Below are positions 1 to 7,289 of a DNA stretch of 64,000 bases, piece by piece (position 1 is the stretch's first letter; each line of letters begins with the position of its first letter). The DNA lies in NCBI GenBank assembly GCA_023400985.1, contig JAEXEN010000013.1, forward strand, positions 1 through 64,000, given 5' to 3'. The notes beneath the pieces are model-generated. The model did not search any database. It saw only the letters and a program-made list of their open reading frames with translations, and had not been told where the DNA came from. The DNA is from Bacillota bacterium (GTDB lineage Bacteria; Bacillota; Clostridia; Christensenellales; CAG-138). A program made the position numbers and the translations under genes.

Positions 1-1
1 G

Positions 2-157
2 TTCGGCGGCACGCTCGACTTCTTCGGGCTGCAGGTCCCCGCCATCGCGGGCGCCGCGATCTTCGGCATCCTCTTGAATCTCCTTCTGAGCATCGGCGAA
101 AAGAAGGACGTGAAGCAGAAGACGGAAACGGAACAAACTCTGAACGAAAACGCGTAG
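2..157 (+). CDS. Uracil/xanthine permease family, C-terminal fragment
   Basis: The reading frame is open from the window edge to a TAG stop and gives the last 51 residues of a protein. It contains one hydrophobic segment (LQVPAIAGAAIFGILLNLLL) followed by a charged tail rich in Lys, Glu and Thr. This matches the last membrane helix and cytoplasmic tail of nucleobase:cation symporter-2 permeases of the UraA/PbuX type, which import uracil or xanthine with protons. The start lies outside the window, so substrate cannot be judged. A terminator follows directly. The family call rests on a short fragment. Confidence 0.6.
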   Translation, partial: FGGTLDFFGLQVPAIAGAAIFGILLNLLLSIGEKKDVKQKTETEQTLNENA

Positions 158-203
158 ACGCGGTGCGGTCCACATAGAAAGCACGCTCTAACGGCGTACG
201 CGA

Positions 204-240
204 AAACGAGCCCGGACTTTAAGCCGAGGCTCGTTTTTCG
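204..240 (+). terminator. Rho-independent terminator after the permease gene
   Basis: A 9-bp arm (204-212) pairs with 228-236 and the 3' side ends in a T run. It lies about 50 nt after the permease stop and before the convergent ferredoxin gene. Confidence 0.75.
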
Positions 241-267
241 TTTGCTTTTTATGCTTTATAAAACTTT

Positions 268-438
268 TTATTCCGGCTTAGGCGCGCCGACGGGGCAAGT
301 GGCTTCGCAAGCGCCGCAGTCGATGCAGAGGCTCGCGTCGATCACATAGGTTTCATCGCCCTGCGAAATGGCGCTCACGGGGCAGTCGGGTTCACAGGCG
401 CCGCAGCTGATGCAATCCGAGCTGATAACATAGGCCAT
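268..438 (-). CDS. Clostridial-type 2[4Fe-4S] ferredoxin
   Basis: A 56-residue protein with two complete cluster motifs, CISCGACEPDCP and CIDCGACEATCP, spaced as in clostridial ferredoxins (about 55 residues). It would be a soluble low-potential electron carrier in the cytoplasm, a plausible partner for the [FeFe] hydrogenase encoded at 10772 or for pyruvate:ferredoxin oxidoreductase. The ATG is preceded by a strong GGGAGG site. A promoter at 475-502 lies between it and ricT, so it can be transcribed alone. The family is certain; the partners are inference. Confidence 0.95.
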   Translation of the reverse strand: MAYVISSDCISCGACEPDCPVSAISQGDETYVIDASLCIDCGACEATCPVGAPKPE

Positions 439-474
439 GGTAGATTACCTCCCAATAGAATTTAGACAATACAT

Positions 475-502
475 ATTGTAACATGTTTTGCCTAAAAAGC
501 AA
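475..502 (-). promoter_or_regulatory. Sigma-A-like promoter of the ferredoxin gene
   Basis: On the minus strand TTGCTT and TACAAT are separated by 16 nt, about 40 nt upstream of the ferredoxin start codon. Predicted from sequence only. Confidence 0.6.
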
Positions 503-539
503 CCCGAAGCGGGGGATTTATACATCTTTCGACCCGTTT

Positions 540-1466
540 CTATTCCTGCGGAAGCTCGTCCGAATTAGGTTCGTCTCTCTTTGAAGCGGGTTCATCCGGT
601 TCCGAAACGGGTTCGTCCGGCTCCGAAGCGGATGCATTGTGCTCGGATACACCACCGCGCCTTGAAAGTGTGCGGAATTCGTACTCCTTCACGTCGAAAC
701 TGCCGTCGTTTAAGGTCACCTTCACGCGCGTGCGCTCGGTGATGACGTTGTTTTCGATCACGGTGCCGGTAAGGCCCTCGGGCGTCGTTACCTCGCGGCC
801 GATGCGAGGCATCTGGCGGCGCATGCTCTCGTAGCAATCCTGCTCGTATTTGAGGCAGCACATAAGCCTGCCGCATATGCCCGAAATTTTGGTGGGCGAA
901 AGCGAGAGGTTCTGCTCCTTGGCCATTTTGATGGAAACCGGCTGGAAGTCCGTCAAAAACGTTTTGCAACATATACAGCGGCCGCAAGAGCCGAGGCCCC
1001 CGAGCATCTTCGCCTCATCGCGCACGCCGATCTGGCGAAGCTCTATGCGCGTTTTGAACACGCTTGCGAGATCGCGCACCAGCTCGCGGAAGTCCACGCG
1101 CCCGTCGGCGGTGAAATAGAACACGATCTTGGAGCCGTTGAACGCGTACTCCACGTCCACAAGCTTCATGTCGAGCTTGTGCGCAATCACCTTCTGGCAG
1201 CAGATCGTAAAGGCTTCTTTTTCGCGGGCGCGGTTCTTGTCGCGCTGTTCGCGGTCGGTTGGGGTGGCGACGCGGAGCACGCTCTTTAAGGGCGAAACTA
1301 CCTGCTCGTCACTTAGCTCATGCACACCCGCGACGACGTCCGCAAATTCTATGCCGCGCGCCGTTTCCACGATCACGCCGTCGCCTTCATTTATATCTAA
1401 ACCGGCGGGGTCAAAATAGTAGACCTTTCCGCCATCCCGAAATTTCACGTCGATTACGTTTTTCAT
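540..1466 (-). CDS. ricT: RicT/YaaT, PSP1-domain protein of the Y-complex
   Basis: 308 residues with a PSP1 domain. In Bacillus subtilis RicT (YaaT) acts with RicA and RicF as an iron-sulfur complex that assists RNase Y mRNA processing and affects sporulation and competence. The middle carries the family's cysteines: a CGRCICC cluster near residue 160 and CGRLMCC near residue 200. The C-terminus is an acidic low-complexity tail with a repeated SEPDEP unit, so the protein is somewhat longer than typical. The ATG has a GGGAGG site 8 nt upstream, but that site lies in the outer helix of the structured element at 1473-1758, which separates ricT from holB. RicA and RicF are not encoded here. Confidence 0.92.
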   Translation of the reverse strand: MKNVIDVKFRDGGKVYYFDPAGLDINEGDGVIVETARGIEFADVVAGVHELSDEQVVSPLKSVLRVATPTDREQRDKNRAREKEAFTICCQKVIAHKLDMKLVDVEYAFNGSKIVFYFTADGRVDFRELVRDLASVFKTRIELRQIGVRDEAKMLGGLGSCGRCICCKTFLTDFQPVSIKMAKEQNLSLSPTKISGICGRLMCCLKYEQDCYESMRRQMPRIGREVTTPEGLTGTVIENNVITERTRVKVTLNDGSFDVKEYEFRTLSRRGGVSEHNASASEPDEPVSEPDEPASKRDEPNSDELPQE

Positions 1467-1472
1467 CTATAT

Positions 1473-1758
1473 AGCCTCCCGCATGCAATCCGAACCCGCC
1501 TGAATAGCAGGATTTGGACGCTTTCTGCGTTGTCGTCGGTTAGAATAGCACCACTATGCCGCCCTCCTCCGCCTTGAAATCGCCTCAAATCCTGCGACTC
1601 AGGTCTGAAGGAACCTCCTGCGCGCCAAAGCCGCCAGCGTGCGGCGAGGCCGAGAAAGCGTAGTGGGTTCTACGGTGAGTTCTACGGTGAGCGGCCTCAA
1701 CAAAGCTATGGCGGCTTTGGCACACAGGAGGCCGGATCCGGATTATATACGGGAGGCT
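1473..1758 (+). ncRNA. Structured RNA-like element, copy 1 (between holB and ricT)
   Basis: No gene fits this 295-nt gap. It holds nested inverted repeats. The outer helix pairs 1473-1481 and 1487-1492 with 1750-1758 and 1739-1744. A second helix pairs 1499-1503 and 1507-1515 with 1599-1603 and 1587-1595. A third pairs 1614-1620 and 1624-1635 with 1725-1731 and 1710-1721. Blocks shared with the copy at 45048-45313 are GCGTTGTCGTC (1527-1537), TCCTCCGCCTTGAA (1565-1578), a 21-nt block at 1641-1661 containing GAGGCCGAGAAAGCGT, and 1689-1709 containing TCAACAAAGCTAT. Stem sequences differ between copies while pairing is kept. A 12-nt tandem duplication (TTCTACGGTGAG twice) sits at about 1668-1691. 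The strand is set by alignment to copy 2 and is antisense to ricT and holB here. The family is not recognised. Confidence 0.75.
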
Positions 1759-1761
1759 AAT

Positions 1762-2667
1762 TTAAATTACCTCCGAGATCTCTATAAACAGCCGGTCAAG
1801 CGCGGACGCGGGCGGCGTATGCGCTGTCAATCGTTTTCGTGTACCGGCCAGTGTTTCTATGATAGCGTTAATCTGCGTACTTGTAAAGTTTTTCGTCTCA
1901 GCGCTCAGCTTATCGTAAAAGTCTTCATTCTCTTTAGCGCGGCCCGTTTCTTTGATGAGGAGCATGTCCCGCGCGAAGGAAAGCATAAGATCCACCGCGT
2001 CGAGCGCGGTTTTGTCCTCTTTGTGTTTTTTAGAGTCCGCAAAGGGAAGTTTTCCCTCGATTGCCATGAAAAATGTGGCGAGCGCGTTTTGCCGAAGCTC
2101 CTTATAGCCCTCGCGGAAGCAAAACGCCTGCGCGCGCGATAAGGAGCTCGCGCTCAAGCGCGCGGCTTCCATGGCGTCGCTTCCTGGCGCGCCCATCCCT
2201 ATAAGCGCTTCTTCAATCTCACCGGTCGTGAGCTGCGCGGCGTGGTAAACGCTGCAGCGGGAACGGATGGTGGGGAAGATGAGATGCAAGCTCCCCGTGA
2301 AGAGAAAAAGGGTGGAAGCGGGAGGTTCCTCAAGCGTTTTTAAAAGCTTATGCTGGCAGGCGGCATCCACCTTGTCGCCGCCGATATCGCGGATAAGCAC
2401 GGCGCGGCCCATACCGTAGGGGCGTTTGTTCAACTCCGCGAGAAGCTCTTTGAGTTCGGATACCTTAACGGGCGTTTCGCCGAGTTCGAAATAATCCCCG
2501 CTTGCTTTGAGAAGCCCCAGATCGGGTGAGCCCACGCAGTGGAGCGCGGCCGCACGGCGCGCCAAAAACACCGCCGCCGCGGCGTCGCAGCCGGTGATGA
2601 GGACCGCGTGCGGGGCGCGGTGATCCCGGATCGCCCGAAACAGACGATTTTCCTTTGCGCTCATCAC
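1762..2667 (-). CDS. holB: DNA polymerase III delta-prime subunit (HolB)
   Basis: About 301 residues, a clamp-loader subunit. It contains the family signature LLKTLEEPP near residue 130 and the SRC motif (TIRSRC) about 20 residues later; both belong to the AAA+ core of delta-prime and gamma/tau. The N-terminal P-loop is degenerate (ITGCDAAAAVFLA), as expected for delta-prime, which does not hydrolyse ATP. GTG at 2667 directly follows the darA stop; ATG at 2664 is equally possible. It sits downstream of darA as in Bacillus, but yaaR, which lies between them there, is absent. Its stop is 3 nt from structured element copy 1. Confidence 0.9.
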   Translation of the reverse strand: MMSAKENRLFRAIRDHRAPHAVLITGCDAAAAVFLARRAAALHCVGSPDLGLLKASGDYFELGETPVKVSELKELLAELNKRPYGMGRAVLIRDIGGDKVDAACQHKLLKTLEEPPASTLFLFTGSLHLIFPTIRSRCSVYHAAQLTTGEIEEALIGMGAPGSDAMEAARLSASSLSRAQAFCFREGYKELRQNALATFFMAIEGKLPFADSKKHKEDKTALDAVDLMLSFARDMLLIKETGRAKENEDFYDKLSAETKNFTSTQINAIIETLAGTRKRLTAHTPPASALDRLFIEISEVI

Positions 2668-3003
2668 TTAAAACTTGTGAAAGGCTTCCACGTCCACGAT
2701 GAACACCGTGGCGCCGCCCAATGTCACCTGTACGGGCGTGGGCGAGCTGTCGATGTAGCCGGGCATGGAGGATGGGATCACCATGTACTCTTTGCGCGTG
2801 CTCGATTTACTTTTGATGATCTCGAGTGCAAGTTCCACCTTTTCGTCGTCGAGTCCCATCATGAGCGTCGAGTTCCCGCCGTGCAGGAATCCGCCAGTGG
2901 AGGAAATGCGCGTCACACTGATGTTGTTCTCGATGAGTGCTTTGATGAGCCGCTTGGAGTCCTCGTTTTGTACGATGGCGAATATGAGCTTCATCTGTGT
3001 CAC
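2668..3003 (-). CDS. darA: Cyclic-di-AMP receptor DarA (YaaQ/PstA, PII-like)
   Basis: 111 residues, full length for the DarA/PstA family of PII-like trimers that bind cyclic di-AMP. The N-terminal ferredoxin-like strand (MKLIFAIVQNEDSKRLIKAL) and the glycine-rich ISSTGGFLHGGNSTLMMG segment, which shapes the nucleotide pocket in known structures, are intact. It is a cytoplasmic signalling protein whose targets remain poorly known. The stop is directly followed by holB. Repeat A at 3016-3463 lies immediately upstream of the AGGTG ribosome site. Confidence 0.95.
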   Translation of the reverse strand: MTQMKLIFAIVQNEDSKRLIKALIENNISVTRISSTGGFLHGGNSTLMMGLDDEKVELALEIIKSKSSTRKEYMVIPSSMPGYIDSSPTPVQVTLGGATVFIVDVEAFHKF

Positions 3004-3015
3004 CTCCGTTTTTCG

Positions 3016-3463
3016 TTAAGGTAAGGGGAGTCGAATCCCTGCGCCTCAAAACTGCCGGTTCGGCGCACGTCTTTGTCATCGTCGGTCGCCGTAGCCCCGC
3101 ACGCGAGGCCACAGGTCTCGGCCCAGGGGGCTCCGGCTTCTCCGGACGTTACGGTTCCCTCCTCTTTCGCGACCTGCATCCAAACCGGCAGTTTTGAGGT
3201 CGCGGAGCTTAGAGGATCGGAAAGCATGTCAGCGCAAGACGCCGGGCGCAGGCGTAGCGTCCAGCGAAGCCGGAGCCCTTCACGTCCGGCAGAGCCAGAG
3301 CCCTTACGGGCTAAGGTCTATGGCATTGCATGGGCCAAGGCCTGCGGCCTTGCGTGTGGTGCCTACCCCCCATTCGGGGGGCACAGCGGCGAGTACCGGC
3401 AACACGGCGGTGGCGTGTTTTCCGGCCCTCTAAACCGCAGGGGTTCGGCTCCCTTTACCTTAA
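3016..3463. repeat. Inverted-end repeat A (T-arm-like termini)
   Basis: This 448-bp stretch between the HAD gene and darA has no credible gene. Its ends are imperfect inverted repeats of about 28 bp beginning TTAAGGTAA, followed by GGGAG and a CGAA(T/C)CCCTGCG core. Read outward at the right end, AGGGGTTCGGCTCCCTT followed by TACCTTA looks like a tRNA T-arm plus acceptor strand. Inside is a second inverted repeat, CCTCAAAACTGCCGGTT (3044-3060) against 3184-3202, then GC-rich hairpins. It is homologous, in opposite orientation, to 46145-46512. The right end supplies the TAA stop of the HAD gene. No transposase is present; it resembles a non-autonomous, MITE-like element. Confidence 0.7.
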
Positions 3464-4104
3464 GAGATAAGAAGCCTTTCAAGCTCCGGTACGCTTTTTA
3501 CGATGTGCGTGGGATTGCAGTTTTCTATCTCCGCGCGCTCGCCGTAGCCGTAAAGCACGCCTATGCTGTCGATCCCCACGTTTTGCGCGGCGTTGAGGTC
3601 AAAGTAGCGGTCGCCCACCATTACGGGGCGGTTTTCTAAAGTGCAAAACTCCTTTACCGCGATTTGAAGGAGTGCCGTCTTTTCCCCGTTGCCGTCGGAA
3701 AACGCGCCTCGGACGAAATCCAGATATTGGGCGATTTGAAACGCCGCGAGCTGCTCGAGGGCGGTAGAATGCACCTTGGAGGTAACGATACCTACGCGGA
3801 GCCCGTGCTCCTTGAGCGATTTGAGCATGGGGAGTATGCCTTCGTAGGGCGCGGCAAGCGCGATGCCCATGGTCTTTGCGTTTTCCCGATAACGAGCGAT
3901 CGCTTCGTCGATACGGTCTTCGGGGATTTTTAAAATCTCGCCGAAACCCATTTTCAGAGGCGGGCCGATGAGCTTATGCATATGTTCGTCGTCCGGGCAT
4001 GCAAGCCCCATCTCGTCGAGCGTCGCGCGGGTCGTGGCGAATATGGCGGGGCCGGACTTGATGAGCGTGCCGTCGAGATCAAAAAAAACTGTATCGTATC
4101 GCAA
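3460..4104 (-). CDS. HAD-superfamily phosphatase, phosphoglycolate phosphatase-like
   Basis: 214 residues, the usual length for Gph/PpaX phosphatases. Motif I is FFDLDGTLI (nucleophile and acid Asp in DLD), motif II is the IVTSKVHS region near residue 107, and motif IV is MVGDRYFDLNAA near residue 165; a helical cap lies between motifs I and II. It should hydrolyse a small phosphorylated metabolite or pyrophosphate, but the substrate cannot be read from sequence. The start is TTG preceded by AAGGGG. A promoter is at 4146-4174. The stop codon lies in the terminus of repeat A. In Bacillus this interval between the YaaO-like gene and darA holds tmk, which is absent here. Confidence 0.85.
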   Translation of the reverse strand: MRYDTVFFDLDGTLIKSGPAIFATTRATLDEMGLACPDDEHMHKLIGPPLKMGFGEILKIPEDRIDEAIARYRENAKTMGIALAAPYEGILPMLKSLKEHGLRVGIVTSKVHSTALEQLAAFQIAQYLDFVRGAFSDGNGEKTALLQIAVKEFCTLENRPVMVGDRYFDLNAAQNVGIDSIGVLYGYGERAEIENCNPTHIVKSVPELERLLIS

Positions 4105-4145
4105 AGAGTACCCCTTGTTTTAAAGTATAGTATGCCGTTACTGAA

Positions 4146-4174
4146 ATTATAAGGCTTGAAGCCAAAACACGCAA
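4146..4174 (-). promoter_or_regulatory. Sigma-A-like promoter of the HAD phosphatase gene
   Basis: On the minus strand TTGCGT and a perfect TATAAT are 17 nt apart, about 40 nt upstream of the TTG start. Confidence 0.7.
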
Positions 4175-4201
4175 CCCGACCGCCGACTTAGCCTTTCCGA
4201 T

Positions 4202-5599
4202 TCAGGCTTCTTTCACGACGCAGAGCTTTCCTTCCCTCGCGCCGAAAAGCGGTATATTGAGCTTCTTCTGCAAAAGAAAATAGCCGATATCTGCGTCCGT
4301 GATGCGCTCGCCGGGGAACACGGCGGCAATGCCGGGCGGGTACGCGCCCGCCGCTTGGGCAGCTATGCGTCCCGCGCAGCCTTCGATGGGTATGAGCTCA
4401 GCCTTCCCTAAAACGGCGTCGCGCACGCTGAGCGCCGCCTCGTGGTCTAAAACCGGCGGGCGGCCGGGCTGCGCTTTACTTTGCCCGTAGGGCAAAGCCT
4501 CCGCCGCAAAAAAGAGCATGTCGTACCATTCGTCCTTATCGACGGGGGCCGTGATGAACACGATGCGGCGCGCGTCCGCCATTTCGCTCACCACGCGCAT
4601 CGCCTCCATGGAAAGCGAAGCCGCGCGGCCATCTATACCGCGCTCGCTCACGTCGAGCACCAACCGCGTCGGGTCCACGGCGTAAATGCCGGCGCGGCCG
4701 ACCAGTTCGCTTCCAAATACAGTTATGCCGTTAAGCTTTTGTATGCGTTCCTTCACGGCCGCCACGCGCTTTATGTGCGAAGCATAATCCGCGCGGCGGG
4801 CGGTGAACAGCGCCCAGTCGAGCGATGTCATGAGGAGATAGGAAGGGCTCGTGGTCTGCGTGAGCGTGATCGTGCGCCGTATGTCGTATTCACTGAGCGG
4901 GCAGCGCTTGCCAAGGTGTAAGATCGCCGCCTGCGTGAGGGCGCTGAGCGTTTTGTGGGCGCTTATACACCAAAGGTCCGCGTATTTGGACGGGGATTCC
5001 GGGAAAAGGGGCGAAAACGGAAGGTGCGCGCCGTGGGCGCTGTCCACCAGAAGAAGCGTGCCATTTTCGTGCGCGACGCGGGCGATCGCTCCTACGTCTG
5101 CGCAGAGCCCATAAAAGTTGGGGCTCGTGATGAACACCGCGTCGGCCTTTTCTTTTTTGAGGGCGGCTTCCACCGCGCGCGCGCTTACAACGCCGTCGAT
5201 AGTACCGTCAAATTCCGGATATACGAAGGAAGCGCTGTGATTCGCCATAGCGAGGCCCGCGGAAACGGACTTATGGCAGTCGCGCCCCACGAGCACATGC
5301 TTGTTTGGACCGATGGCGAGAAGCATCGTTATGACGCATCCCGTGGAGCCGTTGACGCAAAAAAAGCTGTGCTTTGCATTGCAGGCTTGCGCCCATGCCT
5401 TTTCCGCATCGAGGATAGGACCTTCGGGCATCTGCAGATTATCGGTCGAAGTGAGTTCCGTAACGTCCCACTGGGCCATATCAAACGGCCACGAAAGCGC
5501 GCGGCCCTTATGACCGGGCATGTGGAAACGCGCGGTATCGAGCGCGGCGTAAGCGCCGAGCGCCTCGGGAAGCGTGGGACTTTTACCGCCGTTTTTCAT
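4202..5599 (-). CDS. Orn/Lys/Arg decarboxylase family PLP enzyme (YaaO-like)
   Basis: 465 residues, the short form of the group III decarboxylases seen as YaaO in Bacillus. The N-terminal motif FHMPGHKG (residues 26-33), the VDSAHGAH segment carrying the cofactor Asp (about 190-197) and SAHKT with the Schiff-base lysine (about 214) are intact. A C-terminal domain with the GCAGR and YPPGIA motifs follows. The likely reaction is decarboxylation of arginine, lysine or ornithine for polyamine synthesis; the substrate is not resolved. It overlaps the upstream membrane-protein gene by 4 nt, suggesting co-translation. Conserved position near darA-holB-ricT supports the YaaO assignment. Confidence 0.88.
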   Translation of the reverse strand: MKNGGKSPTLPEALGAYAALDTARFHMPGHKGRALSWPFDMAQWDVTELTSTDNLQMPEGPILDAEKAWAQACNAKHSFFCVNGSTGCVITMLLAIGPNKHVLVGRDCHKSVSAGLAMANHSASFVYPEFDGTIDGVVSARAVEAALKKEKADAVFITSPNFYGLCADVGAIARVAHENGTLLLVDSAHGAHLPFSPLFPESPSKYADLWCISAHKTLSALTQAAILHLGKRCPLSEYDIRRTITLTQTTSPSYLLMTSLDWALFTARRADYASHIKRVAAVKERIQKLNGITVFGSELVGRAGIYAVDPTRLVLDVSERGIDGRAASLSMEAMRVVSEMADARRIVFITAPVDKDEWYDMLFFAAEALPYGQSKAQPGRPPVLDHEAALSVRDAVLGKAELIPIEGCAGRIAAQAAGAYPPGIAAVFPGERITDADIGYFLLQKKLNIPLFGAREGKLCVVKEA

Positions 5600-6150
5600 T
5601 TCTTTGTCTCCGCGCGCATCTTTGCCGCTTCCGCCACGGCCTCGCTTAAAAGCCGCGCGAGCTTTTTGCTCGGATGGAAATTTAGAGCGTAAAACTTGCC
5701 GTCCTTTTGATAGATCAGGCGGTATGCGGTTTTGGCGCTTTTGACGGTCAGCTTTTTAATATGCAGACGGGGCGGTTTCTCGCTGCCTTTGAAGGCAATG
5801 CCGAGGGCGGCGCCCGGCTCGATGAGCGCCATCAGGTTTTCAGCTTTGAGAGCGAGCGCCTCGCGGCCCTTGTCGGCAATCATGCGGTCTACCAGAAATG
5901 TTCCCTTGGGTCGATCCGCGCCGTCCTCCACGTACAGTGTGTAGCGGTAGGAAACGATGCGGCGCGCATAGAGAAAATAAAGCGCCAAGAGCACCGCGGC
6001 GAAGGCGGCGTAGCGGAGTATATTGCCATATGGCAGCGATACTACGAGGTCTCTCAATGCCGTGGCGAAGATGATAAGAAGCAGCAACGCCGCGATCAAA
6101 ACAAGGTCGAGGGTCTTGGAATCGGCGCTTTGGTTCGTTTCTCTATACAT
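5596..6150 (-). CDS. Two-helix membrane protein of unknown function
   Basis: I do not recognise the family. From the ATG at 6150, which has a GAGGA site 6 nt upstream, the product is 184 residues; an alternative GTG at 6168 would add six. Two hydrophobic helices (about 18-38 and 45-63) are followed by a soluble, basic, beta-rich domain of about 110 residues, possibly cytoplasmic and PH-like in character. The last residues overlap the start of the decarboxylase gene (ATGA type), so the two are probably one operon. There is no motif on which to base a function. Confidence 0.7.
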   Translation of the reverse strand: MYRETNQSADSKTLDLVLIAALLLLIIFATALRDLVVSLPYGNILRYAAFAAVLLALYFLYARRIVSYRYTLYVEDGADRPKGTFLVDRMIADKGREALALKAENLMALIEPGAALGIAFKGSEKPPRLHIKKLTVKSAKTAYRLIYQKDGKFYALNFHPSKKLARLLSEAVAEAAKMRAETKK

Positions 6151-6269
6151 AAATATGTCCTCTTGCACTCCCGTTTCTTGGGGCGGTGATTCAGTACCCG
6201 ACTGTGTCGGATACTATAGTAACATTCAAAAAACGGGGTGTAAAGTTTTGCGCTGAAATTCCGCCGCAT

Positions 6270-6302
6270 AAACCGCAGGGTTTCGATTTCCCTTGCCTTA
6301 AG
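6270..6302. repeat. Relic end of the A/B repeat family
   Basis: AAACCGCAGGGTTTCG followed by ATTTCCCTTGCCTTAAG matches the right terminus of repeat A (3432-3463) with a few changes. No partner end is visible nearby, so this is a solo or decayed terminus, about 90 bp upstream of degV. Confidence 0.55.
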
Positions 6303-6394
6303 GGCTGCAAAGCTAGACAAGCGCGCCCCGGTACGATAGAATAAACCATCCGTTTTTATGGAATCATTTTTTATTTGCGGCAAAGGAGAAGGCT

Positions 6395-7261
6395 ATGGCA
6401 TATAGGATTTTTACCGACGCTACGAGCGACATCACCATGGAGCTTGCAAAGAGCCTCAACGTTACGGTGCTGCCCATGGAATTCACGGTCGGAGGACAAA
6501 GTCAAAAGCATGTGCCGGGCGATGCGGGACTTAATTTGAAGGCGCTGTTTGACGCGATGCGCGGCGGTGAGCAAGTCGTGACCTCGCAGATCAACGCATT
6601 CCAATTCACGGAGGCGTTCGAGCCCGTGCTCGAGGCGGGGGAAGACCTTATCCATATCGGTTTTTCCACGGCGCTTTCGGGTTCTACGGCGAGCGGCCAG
6701 CTCGCGGTGGACGAACTCAAAAAGCGATACCCCGAGCGGAAGATCGCATGCATCGACAGCCGCGCCGCATCGCTTGGCGAAGGGCTTTTGGTGTATTATG
6801 CCGCACGGCTTCAAAAGGAACTTGATTTTGACCAAATGGTCGATTGGCTCGAAGTCAACAAGCAGCATTTCTGCCACTGGTTCACGGTGGACGATCTTGT
6901 GTACTTAAAGCGCGGCGGGCGCGTAAGCGGGGCCACGGCGGCCATCGCCACGGTATTGAACATCAAGCCCGCGATGCATGTGAACAATGAGGGCCAGCTC
7001 ATCGCGCTCGACAAGGTAGCCGGCCGCAAACGCTCGCTCAAGTGGCTCGTGGACAGCATGGAGCGCACGATCGACAAAGAGAAGGCGGATACCGTGTTCG
7101 TCGGCCATTGCGACGCTTTGGAGGACGCGCAGTTCGTCGCCGGCCTCGTAAAGGAGAGGTTCAACATCGCCGACATCCGCATTTACGATATCGGCATCAC
7201 CATCGGCGCGCATTCCGGCCCCGGCACGATCGCGCTGTTCCATTACGGGAAGGGGAAATGA
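6395..7261 (+). CDS. DegV family fatty-acid-binding protein
   Basis: 288 residues, full length for the DegV (EDD fold) family. The N-terminal RIFTDATSDITMELAK and the central FSTALSGSTASGQLA segments are the lipid carboxylate-binding motifs, and the GGR segment near residue 172 is conserved. Such proteins bind fatty acids and, as FakB, present them to the kinase FakA for entry into phospholipid synthesis. No fakA gene is in the window, so the FakB role is inference. The ATG follows a GGAGAAGG site. Confidence 0.9.
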   Translation: MAYRIFTDATSDITMELAKSLNVTVLPMEFTVGGQSQKHVPGDAGLNLKALFDAMRGGEQVVTSQINAFQFTEAFEPVLEAGEDLIHIGFSTALSGSTASGQLAVDELKKRYPERKIACIDSRAASLGEGLLVYYAARLQKELDFDQMVDWLEVNKQHFCHWFTVDDLVYLKRGGRVSGATAAIATVLNIKPAMHVNNEGQLIALDKVAGRKRSLKWLVDSMERTIDKEKADTVFVGHCDALEDAQFVAGLVKERFNIADIRIYDIGITIGAHSGPGTIALFHYGKGK

Positions 7262-7289
7262 TCCTCAAGCTGCGGGATGGTGAAAAGGT

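Noticed and set aside
1473..1758. Interpretation of copy 1 as a rho-independent terminator or a simple insertion scar
   Set aside because: The hairpins lack T runs, and the same loop blocks with covarying stems occur 43 kb away, which a terminator or scar does not explain.
1639..2142. 167-codon + strand frame from copy 1 into holB
   Set aside because: Most of it is antisense to holB and its start lies in the structured element; no ribosome site.
3073..3639. 188-codon + strand frame across repeat A
   Set aside because: It spans palindromic repeat sequence and the antisense of the HAD gene, with no domain and no match in repeat B.
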